41,120 nucleotides of DNA from Bartonella phoceensis (GTDB lineage: Bacteria; Pseudomonadota; Alphaproteobacteria; Rhizobiales; Rhizobiaceae), in NCBI RefSeq assembly GCF_902825145.1, contig NZ_CADEAD010000009.1, forward strand, positions 1-41,120, read 5' to 3'. Position 1 is the first letter of the stretch. Every line of letters starts with the position of its first letter. The notes beneath the pieces were generated by a model. That model saw only the letters and a list, made by a program, of their open reading frames with translations. It had not been told where the DNA came from and ran no database searches. Below are positions 1 to 8,506 of the stretch, in pieces. Both the position numbers and the translations under genes were made by a program.

Positions 1-65
1 GGGGTGGACGCGGAAGGGGCGTTGGACGCAGGGGATGCGCAGGGAGGGGTGGAAGATTCTATCAT
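1..65 (-). CDS. Possible 5' end of purK, cut by the window edge
   Basis: An ATG lies 1 nt after the purE stop on the minus strand, and the frame stays open to the left edge (21 codons). PurK, the N5-carboxyaminoimidazole ribonucleotide synthetase, normally follows purE in the same operon and makes its substrate, so position is the main argument. The visible residues begin MIESSTPP and are rich in Ser, Pro and Ala. They do not reach the glycine-rich ATP-grasp region that would prove identity. The underlying DNA is repetitive and G-rich, so this could also be non-coding repeat DNA. Confidence 0.3.
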   Translation of the reverse strand, partial: MIESSTPPCASPASNAPSAST

Positions 66-66
66 T

Positions 67-564
67 TTAAACCTCAGTTATTGGAGTTTGCGCAACACTC
101 GCTGTTTGTTGTTGACGCCAATCTTGTAACCGCTGTGCGAGTGTTTCGTCGTAAACCGCCAGAACGGCTGCAGCTAAGAGTGCTGCGTTAATGGCACCTG
201 CTTTGCCAATTGCTAATGTGCCAACCGGTACGCCTGCTGGCATTTGCACAATGGAAAGGAGTGAATCTTGACCAGATAAAGATTGTGAATGCACTGGAAC
301 ACCAAAAACAGGAAGAAGCGTGAGTGCTGCTAACATCCCAGGAAGATGGGCTGCACCACCCGCACCGGCAATCAAAATTTTAAAACCTGATGATTTTGCC
401 TCTTTGGCAAATTGGTAAAGCCGCTCAGGAGTCCGATGCGCTGAGACAATCTGTACAATATGGGAAATACCAAGACATGTCAAAATATCCGCACTATGTC
501 GCATCGTTTGCCAATCTGATTGGCTGCCCATTAAAATCGCTACATCATGTGATTCTTTAGCCAT
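67..564 (-). CDS. purE: N5-carboxyaminoimidazole ribonucleotide mutase PurE
   Basis: PurE converts N5-CAIR to 4-carboxyaminoimidazole ribonucleotide in cytoplasmic de novo purine synthesis. The 165-residue product is full length for the bacterial class I enzyme. The phosphate and substrate loop GSQSDW is at residues 13-18, the SAHRTPERL segment with the family's catalytic histidine at about residue 43, and the glycine-rich [12 protein letters not shown] segment at about 66-77. The ATG at 564 starts the typical N-terminus ([14 protein letters not shown]). An open frame that could be purK begins immediately downstream, as expected for a purEK operon. Roughly 1.6 kb of gene-poor DNA lies on its 5' side. 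Identification is secure. Confidence 0.96.
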   Translation of the reverse strand: MAKESHDVAILMGSQSDWQTMRHSADILTCLGISHIVQIVSAHRTPERLYQFAKEAKSSGFKILIAGAGGAAHLPGMLAALTLLPVFGVPVHSQSLSGQDSLLSIVQMPAGVPVGTLAIGKAGAINAALLAAAVLAVYDETLAQRLQDWRQQQTASVAQTPITEV

Positions 565-998
565 TTTATATCCTTTATTAACTGTCTAATGCGATTCTTT
601 CCCCTTATGCTTGTAAGAGTTTTACACTTTTTCTTTGCAAAGCCAATTGGTGATAGAACAACAGTTTTTCACGCGGGGTTTTAGAGGAGGATACACAGTT
701 CACAAACAAAAAATTATGATCATTTACAAAAATTTGAAAAAATAGTGATAGATCACCCTTTAAATTTGAACGTTTTTACAGAAAAATTTTCTTTGCTCTA
801 TTTTATTTTTTGTTGCCATTTTTTCAATTCTTTGCTAATTTAAAATCGGCGGGTGTATAAAGCTCGAAAATATCCATTCGTTTAAAGCACAGTTTCGTGT
901 TAAAGTGGGGGCTAGCATATTTAATGTGATTTTTAAATTTGTTAATTCTTTTCTTGTCTTTTATCGACATTGCTAACAACAATATTTGATCCTGCCTT

Positions 999-1024
999 AA
1001 GCCCTCTGCGCTAACGGGGGGCTT
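999..1024 (+). terminator. Terminator-like hairpin with no gene in front of it
   Basis: Arms AAGCCC and GGGCTT enclose a loop of about 14 nt, and TCTGTTGTT follows on the plus strand. The 3' tract is only moderately U-rich. No coding gene precedes it on this strand, so it could end an unannotated small transcript or be chance. Confidence 0.4.
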
Positions 1025-1173
1025 TCTGTTGTTAAGTATCTAATTCCATTCCTCGTATTGTAAGGAAATACAAAGTTTTATCTTTTTTAGTAAGGGTAAT
1101 GGAAATTTTAATTCCTTTGTTCGTTTTCACTCGATATGCCGAATCTTTTTACAATTTCAAAAAAATCTCGCAG

Positions 1174-1213
1174 AGCAGTATAAGCTCTTATAAAGCAGTA
1201 TAAGCTCTTATAA
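1174..1213. repeat. Two tandem 20-bp copies of a near-palindromic element
   Basis: The 20-bp unit AGCAGTATAAGCTCTTATAA occurs twice, head to tail, at 1174-1193 and 1194-1213. Each unit contains TATAAG and CTTATA arms separated by 2 nt. The arrangement resembles a double operator, but no adjacent gene on either side clearly needs one. It may equally be a small duplication in neutral spacer. Confidence 0.6.
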
Positions 1214-1810
1214 ATAAGAAGTGACCGTCATCTAAATAAAGCAATACTCCTGTTTGTGGAACCATTTTTTTATTTGCATTATTGGGATTATTTTTATCAT
1301 CTTTATTATATAGAAGGTGTTTTGTAGCAGAAAATGCTTTTTAGAAAAAATTTAAGCACTCTCATGGCGGTAGATCTCTTCGAATGTGTCAATTTTAACA
1401 AAAATCTCAAGCACCTTCGTTTGCTCTAAATCAAGGTGACCGATTGATTTCCCCCTGTATGGCGGAAAACATTTCTCTGGGGGAGTGGTGTTTAAAATAA
1501 TCTTAGATTTAAAAGGAAAACTTATCCTCTCCTCTTTCAAAAGAAAGAAGCTTACACGATTTGCTTTGCAAAAAGGGAATATAAATGCGGTAAAAGCTGT
1601 TTAGGTTTTTCGTTTATTGCCCTAGAATCAGAGTTTGAAAACAAAATATGCCTAAAATATGCTCAAAATATGTAATGAAAATTGCTGGGAGGGAGTGCTG
1701 GGCGTGGAAAATGGTAACTGGAAATGAGCGGCAATAAGCGTTGTTATAAGGACTTCATCAATTCTCATGATTCTTAATGTCTAAAATGAAGAAAAAGAGA
1801 CGTAAAATGT

Positions 1811-1839
1811 AAGAAATGTTTCAATTTGAAACATTTCTT
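1811..1839. repeat. Perfect 29-bp palindrome
   Basis: Arms AAGAAATGTTTCA (1811-1823) and TGAAACATTTCTT (1827-1839) are exact reverse complements around a 3-nt centre. No T-tract follows on either strand, so it is not a standard terminator. It could bind a dimeric regulator or form an RNA hairpin. It lies about 350 nt upstream of the DUF5993-dsbB pair. Confidence 0.65.
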
Positions 1840-2192
1840 GTGTAAGAGAAAAAAATAAATGGCAAAAATAAGTTAAAAATAAGAATATTCCGTTGCTAAA
1901 AATACATGGAAAAATCTCAGGAGTTTGTAAATGGTATTTATTGTGCTATGCAGATCTTTCTTTCAGCATGAGAAGAGAAAAATAGGCTCTTTTGCTTGTC
2001 GCTAAAGGAAAAAACAGCATCAAAACTTCAGTTGATTTTCATTGCACATGTCCTACGTAACCCTCTTACACACTTTGTTCTCTCAAAAGATAAGAGTAAA
2101 ATGTGAGATGTTAATAGTAGGTTGGCCGTCTCTTTTTTGCCTAATTTTCTAATATGTTACACAGCCAATAATAAGAAAAGGAGATTTTTGCC

Positions 2193-2345
2193 ATGTTTCT
2201 TCCATTTTTAATCGCTTTAGGTGCAGCAGTAACAACGATATTTGGTAAAAAAAATATCAGTTATGCCTTATGGACGGTTTTGTTGTTTGTTATTCTTCTC
2301 ACTTTTAATCACCACGCAACTTCTACTTTAAACCTGTCTTTTTGA
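2193..2345 (+). CDS. Small DUF5993-like membrane protein upstream of dsbB
   Basis: This 50-residue product (MFLPFLIALG to TLNLSF) is almost wholly hydrophobic, with two predicted membrane segments at about residues 2-18 and 23-40 joined by a short KKN turn. A clear ribosome-binding site (AAAAGGAG) precedes the ATG. It ends 10 nt before dsbB, so the two are almost certainly co-transcribed. The size, topology and position match the DUF5993 family, which recurs next to dsbB homologues; that link is from memory, not a search. Its function is unknown. A role in assembly or partner selection of this DsbB is an inference from the pairing alone. Confidence 0.75.
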   Translation: MFLPFLIALGAAVTTIFGKKNISYALWTVLLFVILLTFNHHATSTLNLSF

Positions 2346-2355
2346 GAGCATAATC

Positions 2356-2937
2356 ATGGAACATATTGAACAAAAAAATCCCCATTTTATTGTATTTATG
2401 AATACCTTGGGGCTTATGGGGCTATCCGCTGTCTTATTGGTAGCCTTTTATTATCAGTTGGTGAAGTTTGAGTTGCCTTGTCCCCTTTGTCTTTTGCAAC
2501 GCGTTGGTTTGATGCTTGCAGGATGTGGGTTCTTACTGAATATTCACTATAGAGTGAGAAATACCCATTACGGTATGGTTATTCTCGGTTGTATGGTCAC
2601 CAGTACCATTGCTGCAAGGCAAGTGTTTTTACATATCACACCAGATGATCTTGGATATGGTTCAACATTCTTTGGATTGCATTTTTATACTTGGGCGTTT
2701 ATCATTTCCGTCTTGTGTATTTTTGCAGTTTCTATTGTTATGATTTTAAGTGAGTTTGCGCACAAATTTAAAGTATTTTCTCCTTTTCCCGTATTCATTA
2801 AAACAGCAAGTTTCTTATTTGTGTTTTTGATTGCAGCAAATTTGCTTTCTACCATACTTGAGTGTGGGGGGGGACAATGTGCTGATGACCCCGTGAGATA
2901 TGAGTTGTTGTCAAACTGGTTTTCTTCCTCATCTTAA
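2356..2937 (+). CDS. dsbB: Disulfide bond formation protein DsbB family
   Basis: DsbB-family proteins reoxidise the periplasmic thiol oxidase DsbA and pass electrons to membrane quinone. The 193-residue product has four hydrophobic spans, at about residues 14-34, 48-64, 70-88 and 110-134, plus a C-terminal span near 145-165. The first redox pair is C42-P-L-C45 in the PCPLCLLQR signature. A second pair, C170 and C175, sits in a glycine-rich ECGGGQC motif near the C-terminus, unlike the mid-protein second pair of E. coli DsbB. It follows the DUF5993 gene closely and is followed by an intrinsic terminator at 2999-3020. No dsbA gene is in the window. Confidence 0.9.
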   Translation: MEHIEQKNPHFIVFMNTLGLMGLSAVLLVAFYYQLVKFELPCPLCLLQRVGLMLAGCGFLLNIHYRVRNTHYGMVILGCMVTSTIAARQVFLHITPDDLGYGSTFFGLHFYTWAFIISVLCIFAVSIVMILSEFAHKFKVFSPFPVFIKTASFLFVFLIAANLLSTILECGGGQCADDPVRYELLSNWFSSSS

Positions 2938-2998
2938 AGTCTTTTTCAGTAAAATTCCGGATACGTCTCTTAATGGCGAGAAATAAAGAGAGGAAAAT

Positions 2999-3020
2999 GC
3001 AGGCATTCCTGCCTCTTTTT
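2999..3020 (+). terminator. Intrinsic terminator of the dsbB operon
   Basis: Arms GCAGG and CCTGC around a 4-nt CATT loop are followed by CTCTTTTT. An AGAGG/CCTCT pairing can extend the stem across a bulge. It lies 62 nt after the dsbB stop. Confidence 0.8.
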
Positions 3021-3367
3021 GATAAAAACTCTTTGGAAAAATCTTATCCAGATTTTTGATCTTTTGAGACTTGAGATCTTCTAGGGGAGCGCTTTTATCA
3101 GGCATGGCAATTATCCTCTGTGTTTTTTGTGCAAAATATTTGCCAAATACGAGAAAAGTCTAAGCAAAACGCCATCATCATAAGTTTGGATGAAAAAATT
3201 TTTGATAACAGTTTTGGATCTTTACGATGAGATTTTTTTTTACTCTTGTATCGGTTAGAGTTCCGTGTTAGGGGGAAACATAGTTTAATATTTGTTAGTG
3301 TTTTGGGGTGTGTTAGATGCTTCCAGAGCTTTAGATTTAGAGAATTGTTTTTGAATAATTTTCTCGT

Positions 3368-3403
3368 AGGGGTCTGTTCTTAATGAATAGGCCTCTCTTT
3401 TTA
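3368..3403 (+). terminator. Strong orphan terminator-like hairpin
   Basis: A 12-bp stem (AGGGGTCTGTTC pairing with GAATAGGCCTCT, including three G-U pairs) with a 5-nt loop is followed by CTTTTTAT on the plus strand. No protein gene ends here: dsbB already has its own terminator 350 nt upstream. A short non-coding transcript between about 3050 and 3400 would explain it. Confidence 0.6.
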
Positions 3404-3726
3404 TATCCCCTGCTTTTTAAATATCTCTTTCGTTTATACGCTTGGCAATAGAACGCGGTCTTTTTCTACCTTTATATTTCATTTTAAAGTTTTTGTGTTG
3501 AGAAAAAAGCGGATATTTTAATGGTGACTCTTAGAGCAGCGATAGCATGAAACATCAAGAAGACATCGCCTGCGTTTTGAGAATTGTAGCTATACGGGTA
3601 AAAAATACTAAATGGAGACCACTTTAAAATGTGTAACACAGAGGACAGTGATTGTCTGGAAGGGGTATCGGAGCGGGTTATGCATCGGAATGGTAGGAGA
3701 AGGGAAACTTTATGTGCTCCCTTTGT

Positions 3727-4930
3727 CTTAAACGATCGTAAAAAATATATTCTCATGGTCCTTTTCTTGGAAGCTTCTTTTGCTATTTTCTGTAAATATG
3801 TAAAAACGTAAAAAAGTTAATCTGTAAAAAAGTAAGGCAAAGACATGAGATGTTCTCTACGTTTTTGTAGGGGTGCATCCATAGAGTGAAGGAGAGATTG
3901 GAGGAGAAACAGAGCTTGTGGGGTGCAGGGGAAGAGGTGTTGAGGGGAAAGAAAGTTCGGTTGAAGAAGAGGGCGTTAGGGTGGAGCAAAATGCTGCAAA
4001 TGAAAAATCAAAGGGAGGAAAGTGTGGAGTGAGCAATACTGGAGAAGATCTGGGTATGGAGCTGGGAGAATGTCTGGTGGAGGAGAGATGAATTTTTATG
4101 TGTTTCTTCTGTTTTAAACGATCGTAAAAAATATTTCTCATGGTCCTTTTCTTGGAAGCTTCTTTTGCTATTTTCTGTAAATATGTAAAAACGTAAAAAA
4201 GTTAATCTGTAAAAAAGTAAGGCAAAGACATGAGATGTTCTCTACGTTTTTGTAGGGGTGCATCCATAGAGTGAAGGAGAGATTGGAGGAAAAACAGAGC
4301 TTGTGGGGTGCAGGGGAAGAGGTGTTGAGGGGAAAGAAAGTTCGGTTGAAGAAGAGGGCGTTAGGGTGGAGCAAAATGCTGCAAATGAAAAATCAAAGGG
4401 AGGAAAGCATGGAGTGAGCAATACTGGAGAAAATCTGGGTATGGAGCCGGGAGAATGTCTGGTGAAGGAAAGTGTGAAGTGAGCAATACTGAAGAAGATC
4501 TGGGTATGGAGCCGGGAGAATGTCTGGTGAAGGAAAGTGTGAAGTGAGCAATACTGAAGAAGATCTGGGTATGGAGCTGGGAGAATGTCTGGTGGAGGAG
4601 AGATGAATTTTTATGTGTTTCTTCTGTTTTAAACGATCGTAAAAAATATTTCTCATGGTCCTTTTCTTGGAAGCTTCTTTTGCTATTTTCTGTAAATATG
4701 TAAAAACGTAAAAAAGTTAATCTGTAAAAAAGTAAGGCAAAGACATAAGATGTTCTCTACGTTTTTGTAGGGGTGCATCCATAGAGTGAAGGAGAGATTG
4801 GAGGAGAAACAGAGCTTGTGGGGTGCAGGGGAAGAGGTGTTGAGGGGAAAGAAAGTTCGGTTGAAGAAGAGGGCGTTAGGGTGAAGCAAAATGCTGCAAA
4901 CGAAAAATCAAAGGGAGGAAAGCATAAATC
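3727..4930. repeat. Three-copy tandem repeat upstream of infA
   Basis: A long unit beginning near the TTAAACGATCGTAAAAAATAT segment is repeated at about 3727, 4113 and 4628. The first and second copies are offset by 385 bp and the second and third by 515 bp. The 130-bp difference equals two extra 65-bp subunits in the middle copy. Copies are nearly identical, so the duplication is recent. A 68-codon minus-strand frame recurs unchanged in each copy (3783-3989, 4168-4374, 4683-4889). No ribosome-binding site or family was recognised, so I treat it as a by-product of the repeat. Confidence 0.9.
4401..4598. repeat. 65-bp subrepeat, three copies, inside the middle large repeat
   Basis: The GTGAGCAATACTG core recurs at 4414, 4479 and 4544 with exact 65-bp spacing, each followed by GAAGA(T)CTGGGTATGGAG and GGGAGAATGTCTGGTG. 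The first large copy holds one such subunit and the third a degraded one. Local slippage inside the large repeat explains the unequal copy lengths. Confidence 0.85.
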
Positions 4931-5256
4931 AAATGGAGGAAAGTATGGAGTGAGCAATGTTAAACTCATGGAGTAAAAAGAGGGTATAAAAGGCTTGCAA
5001 AAATATTTTTTATAGTCTCGTATGAATCCGCGCAAAAATCATGTTTATCATTGACGCAACAGGGAAGTGTGGGGGAATGAAATGAGAAGACTAAATGAGG
5101 AGATAAAATCGAGGAGCTGAAATTTTTTGATATCAAATAAAAAACCTTTCCCTTTTCGTTGAATTTTTATTCACAAAGCCAACAAAATGGGGTATGAACG
5201 CTGAAAAATAACGCACACATTAAAAAACATGCGCACTGTAAAGGAAATAATTTTTT
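4931..5256. other. Upstream region of infA
   Basis: This spacer has no gene I can support. It must hold the infA promoter unless transcription enters through the repeats. I see no clean -35/-10 pair. A ribosome-binding site (AAGGAA) lies about 11 nt before the infA ATG. Confidence 0.45.
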
Positions 5257-5475
5257 ATGTCAAAAGAAGAAGTCTTGGAATTTTCTGGTATCGTGACCGA
5301 ACTCTTACCCAATGCAATGTTTCGCGTGAAATTGGAAAATGATCATGAAATTATTGCCCACACCGCTGGTAGAATGCGTAAAAACCGGATTCGCGTGTTA
5401 GCCGGTGATAAAATCATGGTGGAAATGACCCCTTATGATTTGACAAAAGGGCGTATTATATATCGTTATAAGTAA
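5257..5475 (+). CDS. infA: Translation initiation factor IF-1
   Basis: IF-1 binds the A site of the 30S subunit during initiation, with IF-2 and IF-3. The 72-residue protein is exactly the usual length and is a single S1-like OB fold, from [20 protein letters not shown] to the conserved end [12 protein letters not shown]. The segment [20 protein letters not shown] is the family hallmark. It is followed by maf and yacG on the same strand, an order kept in many Rhizobiales. The 182-nt gap before maf means maf may have its own promoter. Confidence 0.98.
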   Translation: MSKEEVLEFSGIVTELLPNAMFRVKLENDHEIIAHTAGRMRKNRIRVLAGDKIMVEMTPYDLTKGRIIYRYK

Positions 5476-5657
5476 ATCATGGGTTGTTGTGTTTTGCTAA
5501 AGCAGTTGTCTTGTTTCTGAAATATTTTGAGGCTTCTTTTTAAAAGTAAAAATAAAAAGAAACGAAAAATACAGTGGTCTTAGAAATCTGTAAAGTCAAA
5601 AGGTATTCGTGGCGCCAAAAGAATTGGGTGGTGGCTTGAACATTCTGAGGGGCTAAA

Positions 5658-6356
5658 ATGAGAAACTTAAAGAAAACTTTCTTAGGAAAGAAGGGGTTGC
5701 CAGAAAATATCGTCCAAGAAACCCAATTGGTGCTCGCTTCCGCTTCACCGCGTCGCCTGGCGCTCTTGGCGCAAATTGGTCTTGATCCTCATGAGGTCTG
5801 CGCAACCGATATCGATGAAACACCAAAATTAAGAGAACATCCTGCAAATCTTGCAAAGCGTTTGGCTAAAGAAAAAGCACTTAAAGCACAAGAATCTTTG
5901 CTATGGCGTAGTCAAAACGGTAAAGGAGAAGTATCCGGTCAGAAAATTGTCATCTTGGCTGCTGATACGGTAGTTGCTGTGGGGCGCACCATTCTTCCTA
6001 AACCAGAAGGTGAAGACGAGGCCTATGAATGTTTGCACTTCCTTTCTGGACGTTCTCACAAGGTCTATGGCGCCGTTTGTGCACTCAATGAATGTGGAAA
6101 AATAACCGTAAAATTGGTCGAAAGTCGGGTCCGTTTTAGACGGTTGACTGCTCCATTGATCAATGCCTATATCGCTTCTGGAGAATGGGAAGGAAAAGCT
6201 GGGGGATACGCTATTCAGGGAATAGCCGGTGCTTTTGTCGTCTATATTGCTGGCTCTTATTCCAATGTGGTTGGCTTGCCATTGGCTGAAACAATGGATC
6301 TTCTCACAGCTTATCACTATCCATTGCTCCTGCATTGGATGGGCGAGAAGTGTTAG
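5658..6356 (+). CDS. maf: Maf-family nucleoside triphosphate pyrophosphatase
   Basis: Maf proteins hydrolyse non-canonical or modified nucleoside triphosphates to monophosphates and pyrophosphate; they were first named for septum inhibition when overproduced. The 232-residue product has the signature LVLASASPRRLALL at about residues 24-37, the DIDET motif at about 51-55, the KA..LAKEKAL region and the catalytic-type ILAADTVVAVG at about 98-108, followed by LSGRSHKVYG and EGKAGGYAIQG. A GAGGGG ribosome-binding site precedes the ATG. The N-terminus is about 20 residues longer than in many Maf proteins, with no better internal ATG. It lies between infA and yacG. Confidence 0.93.
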   Translation: MRNLKKTFLGKKGLPENIVQETQLVLASASPRRLALLAQIGLDPHEVCATDIDETPKLREHPANLAKRLAKEKALKAQESLLWRSQNGKGEVSGQKIVILAADTVVAVGRTILPKPEGEDEAYECLHFLSGRSHKVYGAVCALNECGKITVKLVESRVRFRRLTAPLINAYIASGEWEGKAGGYAIQGIAGAFVVYIAGSYSNVVGLPLAETMDLLTAYHYPLLLHWMGEKC

Positions 6357-6493
6357 AAAAATGTATGCTCCGTTCTTTATTGGCAATAGGCAAAAGAAAG
6401 GCAACAGTGTAAAAAAAGAACAAAAAGAGAAGAGGAAAAAAGTAAACAGCAGAAAATAAAGAAAAATCTGCAAATAAAGAACAAAGATACAAA

Positions 6494-6694
6494 ATGAAAA
6501 AAAAGACAGACTTAACGCAAAAAAAGGCATCTTCAAGTCGTCCTCCGCATCCTTGTCCGATTTGTGGTCAGGTGGCACAACAAAACACCTATCCTTTCTG
6601 TTCAACACGGTGCAGAGCTATTGATCTCAATCGGTGGCTTTCAGGTGCTTATATTTTGCCGCCGCCACCGCAAACAAGTGATGAAGAAGAATAG
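6494..6694 (+). CDS. yacG: DNA gyrase inhibitor YacG
   Basis: YacG is a small zinc protein that binds GyrB and inhibits DNA gyrase in E. coli. This 66-residue protein carries the zinc-binding pattern C-P-I-C (residues 21-24) followed by C-S-T-R-C (36-40), with the family features YPFCSTRCRAIDLNRWLSGAY and an acidic C-terminal tail. An A-rich linker of 137 nt separates it from maf. Its place after infA and maf agrees with Rhizobiales gene order. The physiological role in Bartonella is untested. Confidence 0.92.
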   Translation: MKKKTDLTQKKASSSRPPHPCPICGQVAQQNTYPFCSTRCRAIDLNRWLSGAYILPPPPQTSDEEE

Positions 6695-7120
6695 AAAAGA
6701 GCAAAACCTTTAAAAACGTTCAAAATGAAGTTTGCAGATGAGGTGGAGGTTTCAAAAAAAGACAGAGAGGAGAATACCCCTTAAGAGTGTGATGGCTGAG
6801 GAGAGATCCTGGTATTTGGGTTTGCTGAAGTTTTTACATTGAGGGGCGTGCGCTTTTGGCAGGTTGAGCATTTTTGTCTGAGAGGGAAGTGGTTGGTTGG
6901 TTTGAGGGGCAAAGGAAAATTTGAAACAGACCAGAGAAATATGGTGTCCCTTAAAAAACAAAGACTCTTTCGAAGTTAAGCGTCATTTTATCAAGCGTAA
7001 AAGAATTATGGTGAAAAAATAACCAACAAAGTAAGAAAAACAATTGTAAAGAACCCCCCCCCATGTTTATTTGTTTCCCAATAAAGGTGCGGGATCTTAT
7101 ATCTTTCAAGAAGGGAAAAG
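6695..7120. other. Spacer between convergent yacG and the DUF3472-like gene
   Basis: No tRNA or supported gene is seen. A 69-codon minus-strand frame at 6752-6961 lacks recognisable homology or a good start site. A run of nine C residues near 7056 is a likely slippage site. I see no clear intrinsic terminator for either converging gene. Confidence 0.45.
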
Positions 7121-8146
7121 TTATTTCGTTTTCATAATCTTCCAGGTTTTTCCATCAGACATATACATGATTTGTTGCCCCCTCGTGACCTTGTGTATGC
7201 CCTTATTGACATGAAGTGTAGAGTTGTAAGCTGCTTGATGATCCACAAAGATTGATTTCCACTTACATGAAGCAGGAGATGGGAAAGAGATATTGGGTGC
7301 CCAATATCCATCGAATAAACGAATGGCGACAAGCTCTTTTTGTTTCAACATGTCAAGAATCGTTTGTGCAGAGAGATCTTTCCCATTGGAAATGCGAACT
7401 ACTGGGGCAGCAGGTGAGGCTAAACCTCCAAGGTCATTTATGCTACTCATGCAAAATTTGGCTCTACATAATGTTTGGATAACGTAAGGATCGTTACATT
7501 GTTCGGGAGGAGATGCCTTCATAAAGCCTTCGTATTCAGTGTCTTGGTGCATAGCTCTCGGATTAAAAAAGGTTGAACTTTGCGGACTTAATACATAACA
7601 GGAGGAAAGATGTCTCTTCCAACGAGAATGGTCTTCAACAAAACTATAAGATTTAGAAAGTTTGCCAAATGCCTTTGGTATTTCTATAGTACCAACTATT
7701 GTTTTTTTACCTGTTATAAGATCAGTGACAGATCCCGTAACCAGATTTCCAGTTTGGGAAACATCAAATTGGTATCGCATCCCAGTCTTCCAGGGAAACT
7801 CAATTTCACAGCGTACTCCTGAGCCCTTTTGGGTAAAATGCTTACATTTATCACTTTTCCATCCCGTTGCATCCCAGATAGAAAAATGAACGGTGTGGGT
7901 GTCTCTATTGAATAAACCAATATGTCCATTTTTTCCATTTTCGAATTGAAATTGGTTTCCCCAGAAATATATGGAGTTAGGTCCGCCATCGTATGTTATT
8001 TGCTGGGTGAAAGAAAAGTGATCAAATGCTTGGCCACGCCAGTCGTGTTCCAATTTTATCACTTTACCAGCAAAAACGGCATAACTTGGCTTACTCATTA
8101 GAAGAAATAAGAATATTAAAGTTATCTTTTTAATGCTATGGTACAT
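7121..8146 (-). CDS. Secreted DUF3472-like protein
   Basis: I place the start at the ATG at 8146: AAAGGAGGTT lies 4 nt before it and it opens a classic signal peptide (MYHSIKKITLIFLFLLMSKPSYA, cleavage after SYA). An upstream in-frame ATG at 8215 would bury the signal. The mature protein is about 318 residues. Its first half has aromatic-rich beta-strand segments (SIYFWGNQFQF, GHIGLFNRDT, FSIWDATGW, GVRCEIEFPWKTGMRYQFDV) typical of DUF3472, a family of unknown function. The second half has paired cysteines (residues near CYVLSP, CNDPY, CRAKFC) and no family I know. It is alone on its strand and divergent from clpB. Export to periplasm or surface is inferred from the signal peptide. Confidence 0.8.
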   Translation of the reverse strand: MYHSIKKITLIFLFLLMSKPSYAVFAGKVIKLEHDWRGQAFDHFSFTQQITYDGGPNSIYFWGNQFQFENGKNGHIGLFNRDTHTVHFSIWDATGWKSDKCKHFTQKGSGVRCEIEFPWKTGMRYQFDVSQTGNLVTGSVTDLITGKKTIVGTIEIPKAFGKLSKSYSFVEDHSRWKRHLSSCYVLSPQSSTFFNPRAMHQDTEYEGFMKASPPEQCNDPYVIQTLCRAKFCMSSINDLGGLASPAAPVVRISNGKDLSAQTILDMLKQKELVAIRLFDGYWAPNISFPSPASCKWKSIFVDHQAAYNSTLHVNKGIHKVTRGQQIMYMSDGKTWKIMKTK

Positions 8147-8474
8147 ATTTAACCTCCTTTCATTCAAATAATTTAATATGAGTCTTACAATAAAAGTATA
8201 TTTAATATCGTTCAAAGAAACAATATTATGAATACTTTATTTTACTCTTCATGACAGGTTTTCCTACAGAGTTTATTGAAACAAAAGGTGTGTGTGCATG
8301 GTATTTGCTTCCAGCAAAATTTAATTCTTTCACAAAACTCCACGCAGAGTGGGGTATGACTCGTGTATCGTTAAGGATAAGGCTTTTTGGAAGGAGGGTG
8401 ATGGTAGGTTTTGCTGGAGGGTGTAGGAAAGTTGCAGTTTTTATTTAAAAATGACGGTACGTCTTTCTCTTCCT
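8147..8474. other. Divergent spacer between the DUF3472-like gene and clpB
   Basis: This AT-rich spacer must contain the promoter of the minus-strand gene. A 65-codon plus-strand frame at 8251-8448 has no recognisable content and I do not call it. An ATG at 8451 that would extend clpB by 64 residues lies upstream of the probable clpB promoter and is rejected. Confidence 0.5.
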
Positions 8475-8506
8475 CTTGCTATGGGACGTGTGAGAACCCA
8501 TATTCG
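8475..8506 (+). promoter_or_regulatory. Sigma-32 (RpoH)-like heat-shock promoter of clpB
   Basis: CTTG at 8475-8478 is followed after 18 nt by CCCATATTCG at 8497-8506. This closely matches the alphaproteobacterial heat-shock pattern CTTG, 17-18 nt, CYTATNTNNG, with one mismatch in the -10 box. Transcription would start near 8512-8516, leaving a 5' leader of about 130 nt before the clpB ATG. ClpB is a standard RpoH target, which supports the call. Confidence 0.6.

Larger units (their letters stand above)
565..2192. other. Gene-poor 1.6-kb spacer
   Basis: I see no convincing gene between purE and the DUF5993 gene. A 62-codon minus-strand frame (1352-1540) opens with TTG, has no matching family I recognise and is probably not a gene, although it could be a remnant. 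The spacer holds a terminator-like hairpin at 999-1024, a 20-bp direct repeat at 1174-1213 and a perfect palindrome at 1811-1839, all listed separately. Long spacers of decayed DNA are common in Bartonella. Confidence 0.5.

Noticed and set aside
1352..1540. 62-codon minus-strand frame in the purE-dsbB spacer
   Set aside because: TTG start, no clear ribosome-binding site and no recognised family; possibly a remnant but not supportable.
3783..4889. Identical 68-codon minus-strand frames in each large repeat
   Set aside because: Identity follows from recent duplication of the DNA. No ribosome-binding site or family is seen, though Ribo-seq could reverse this.
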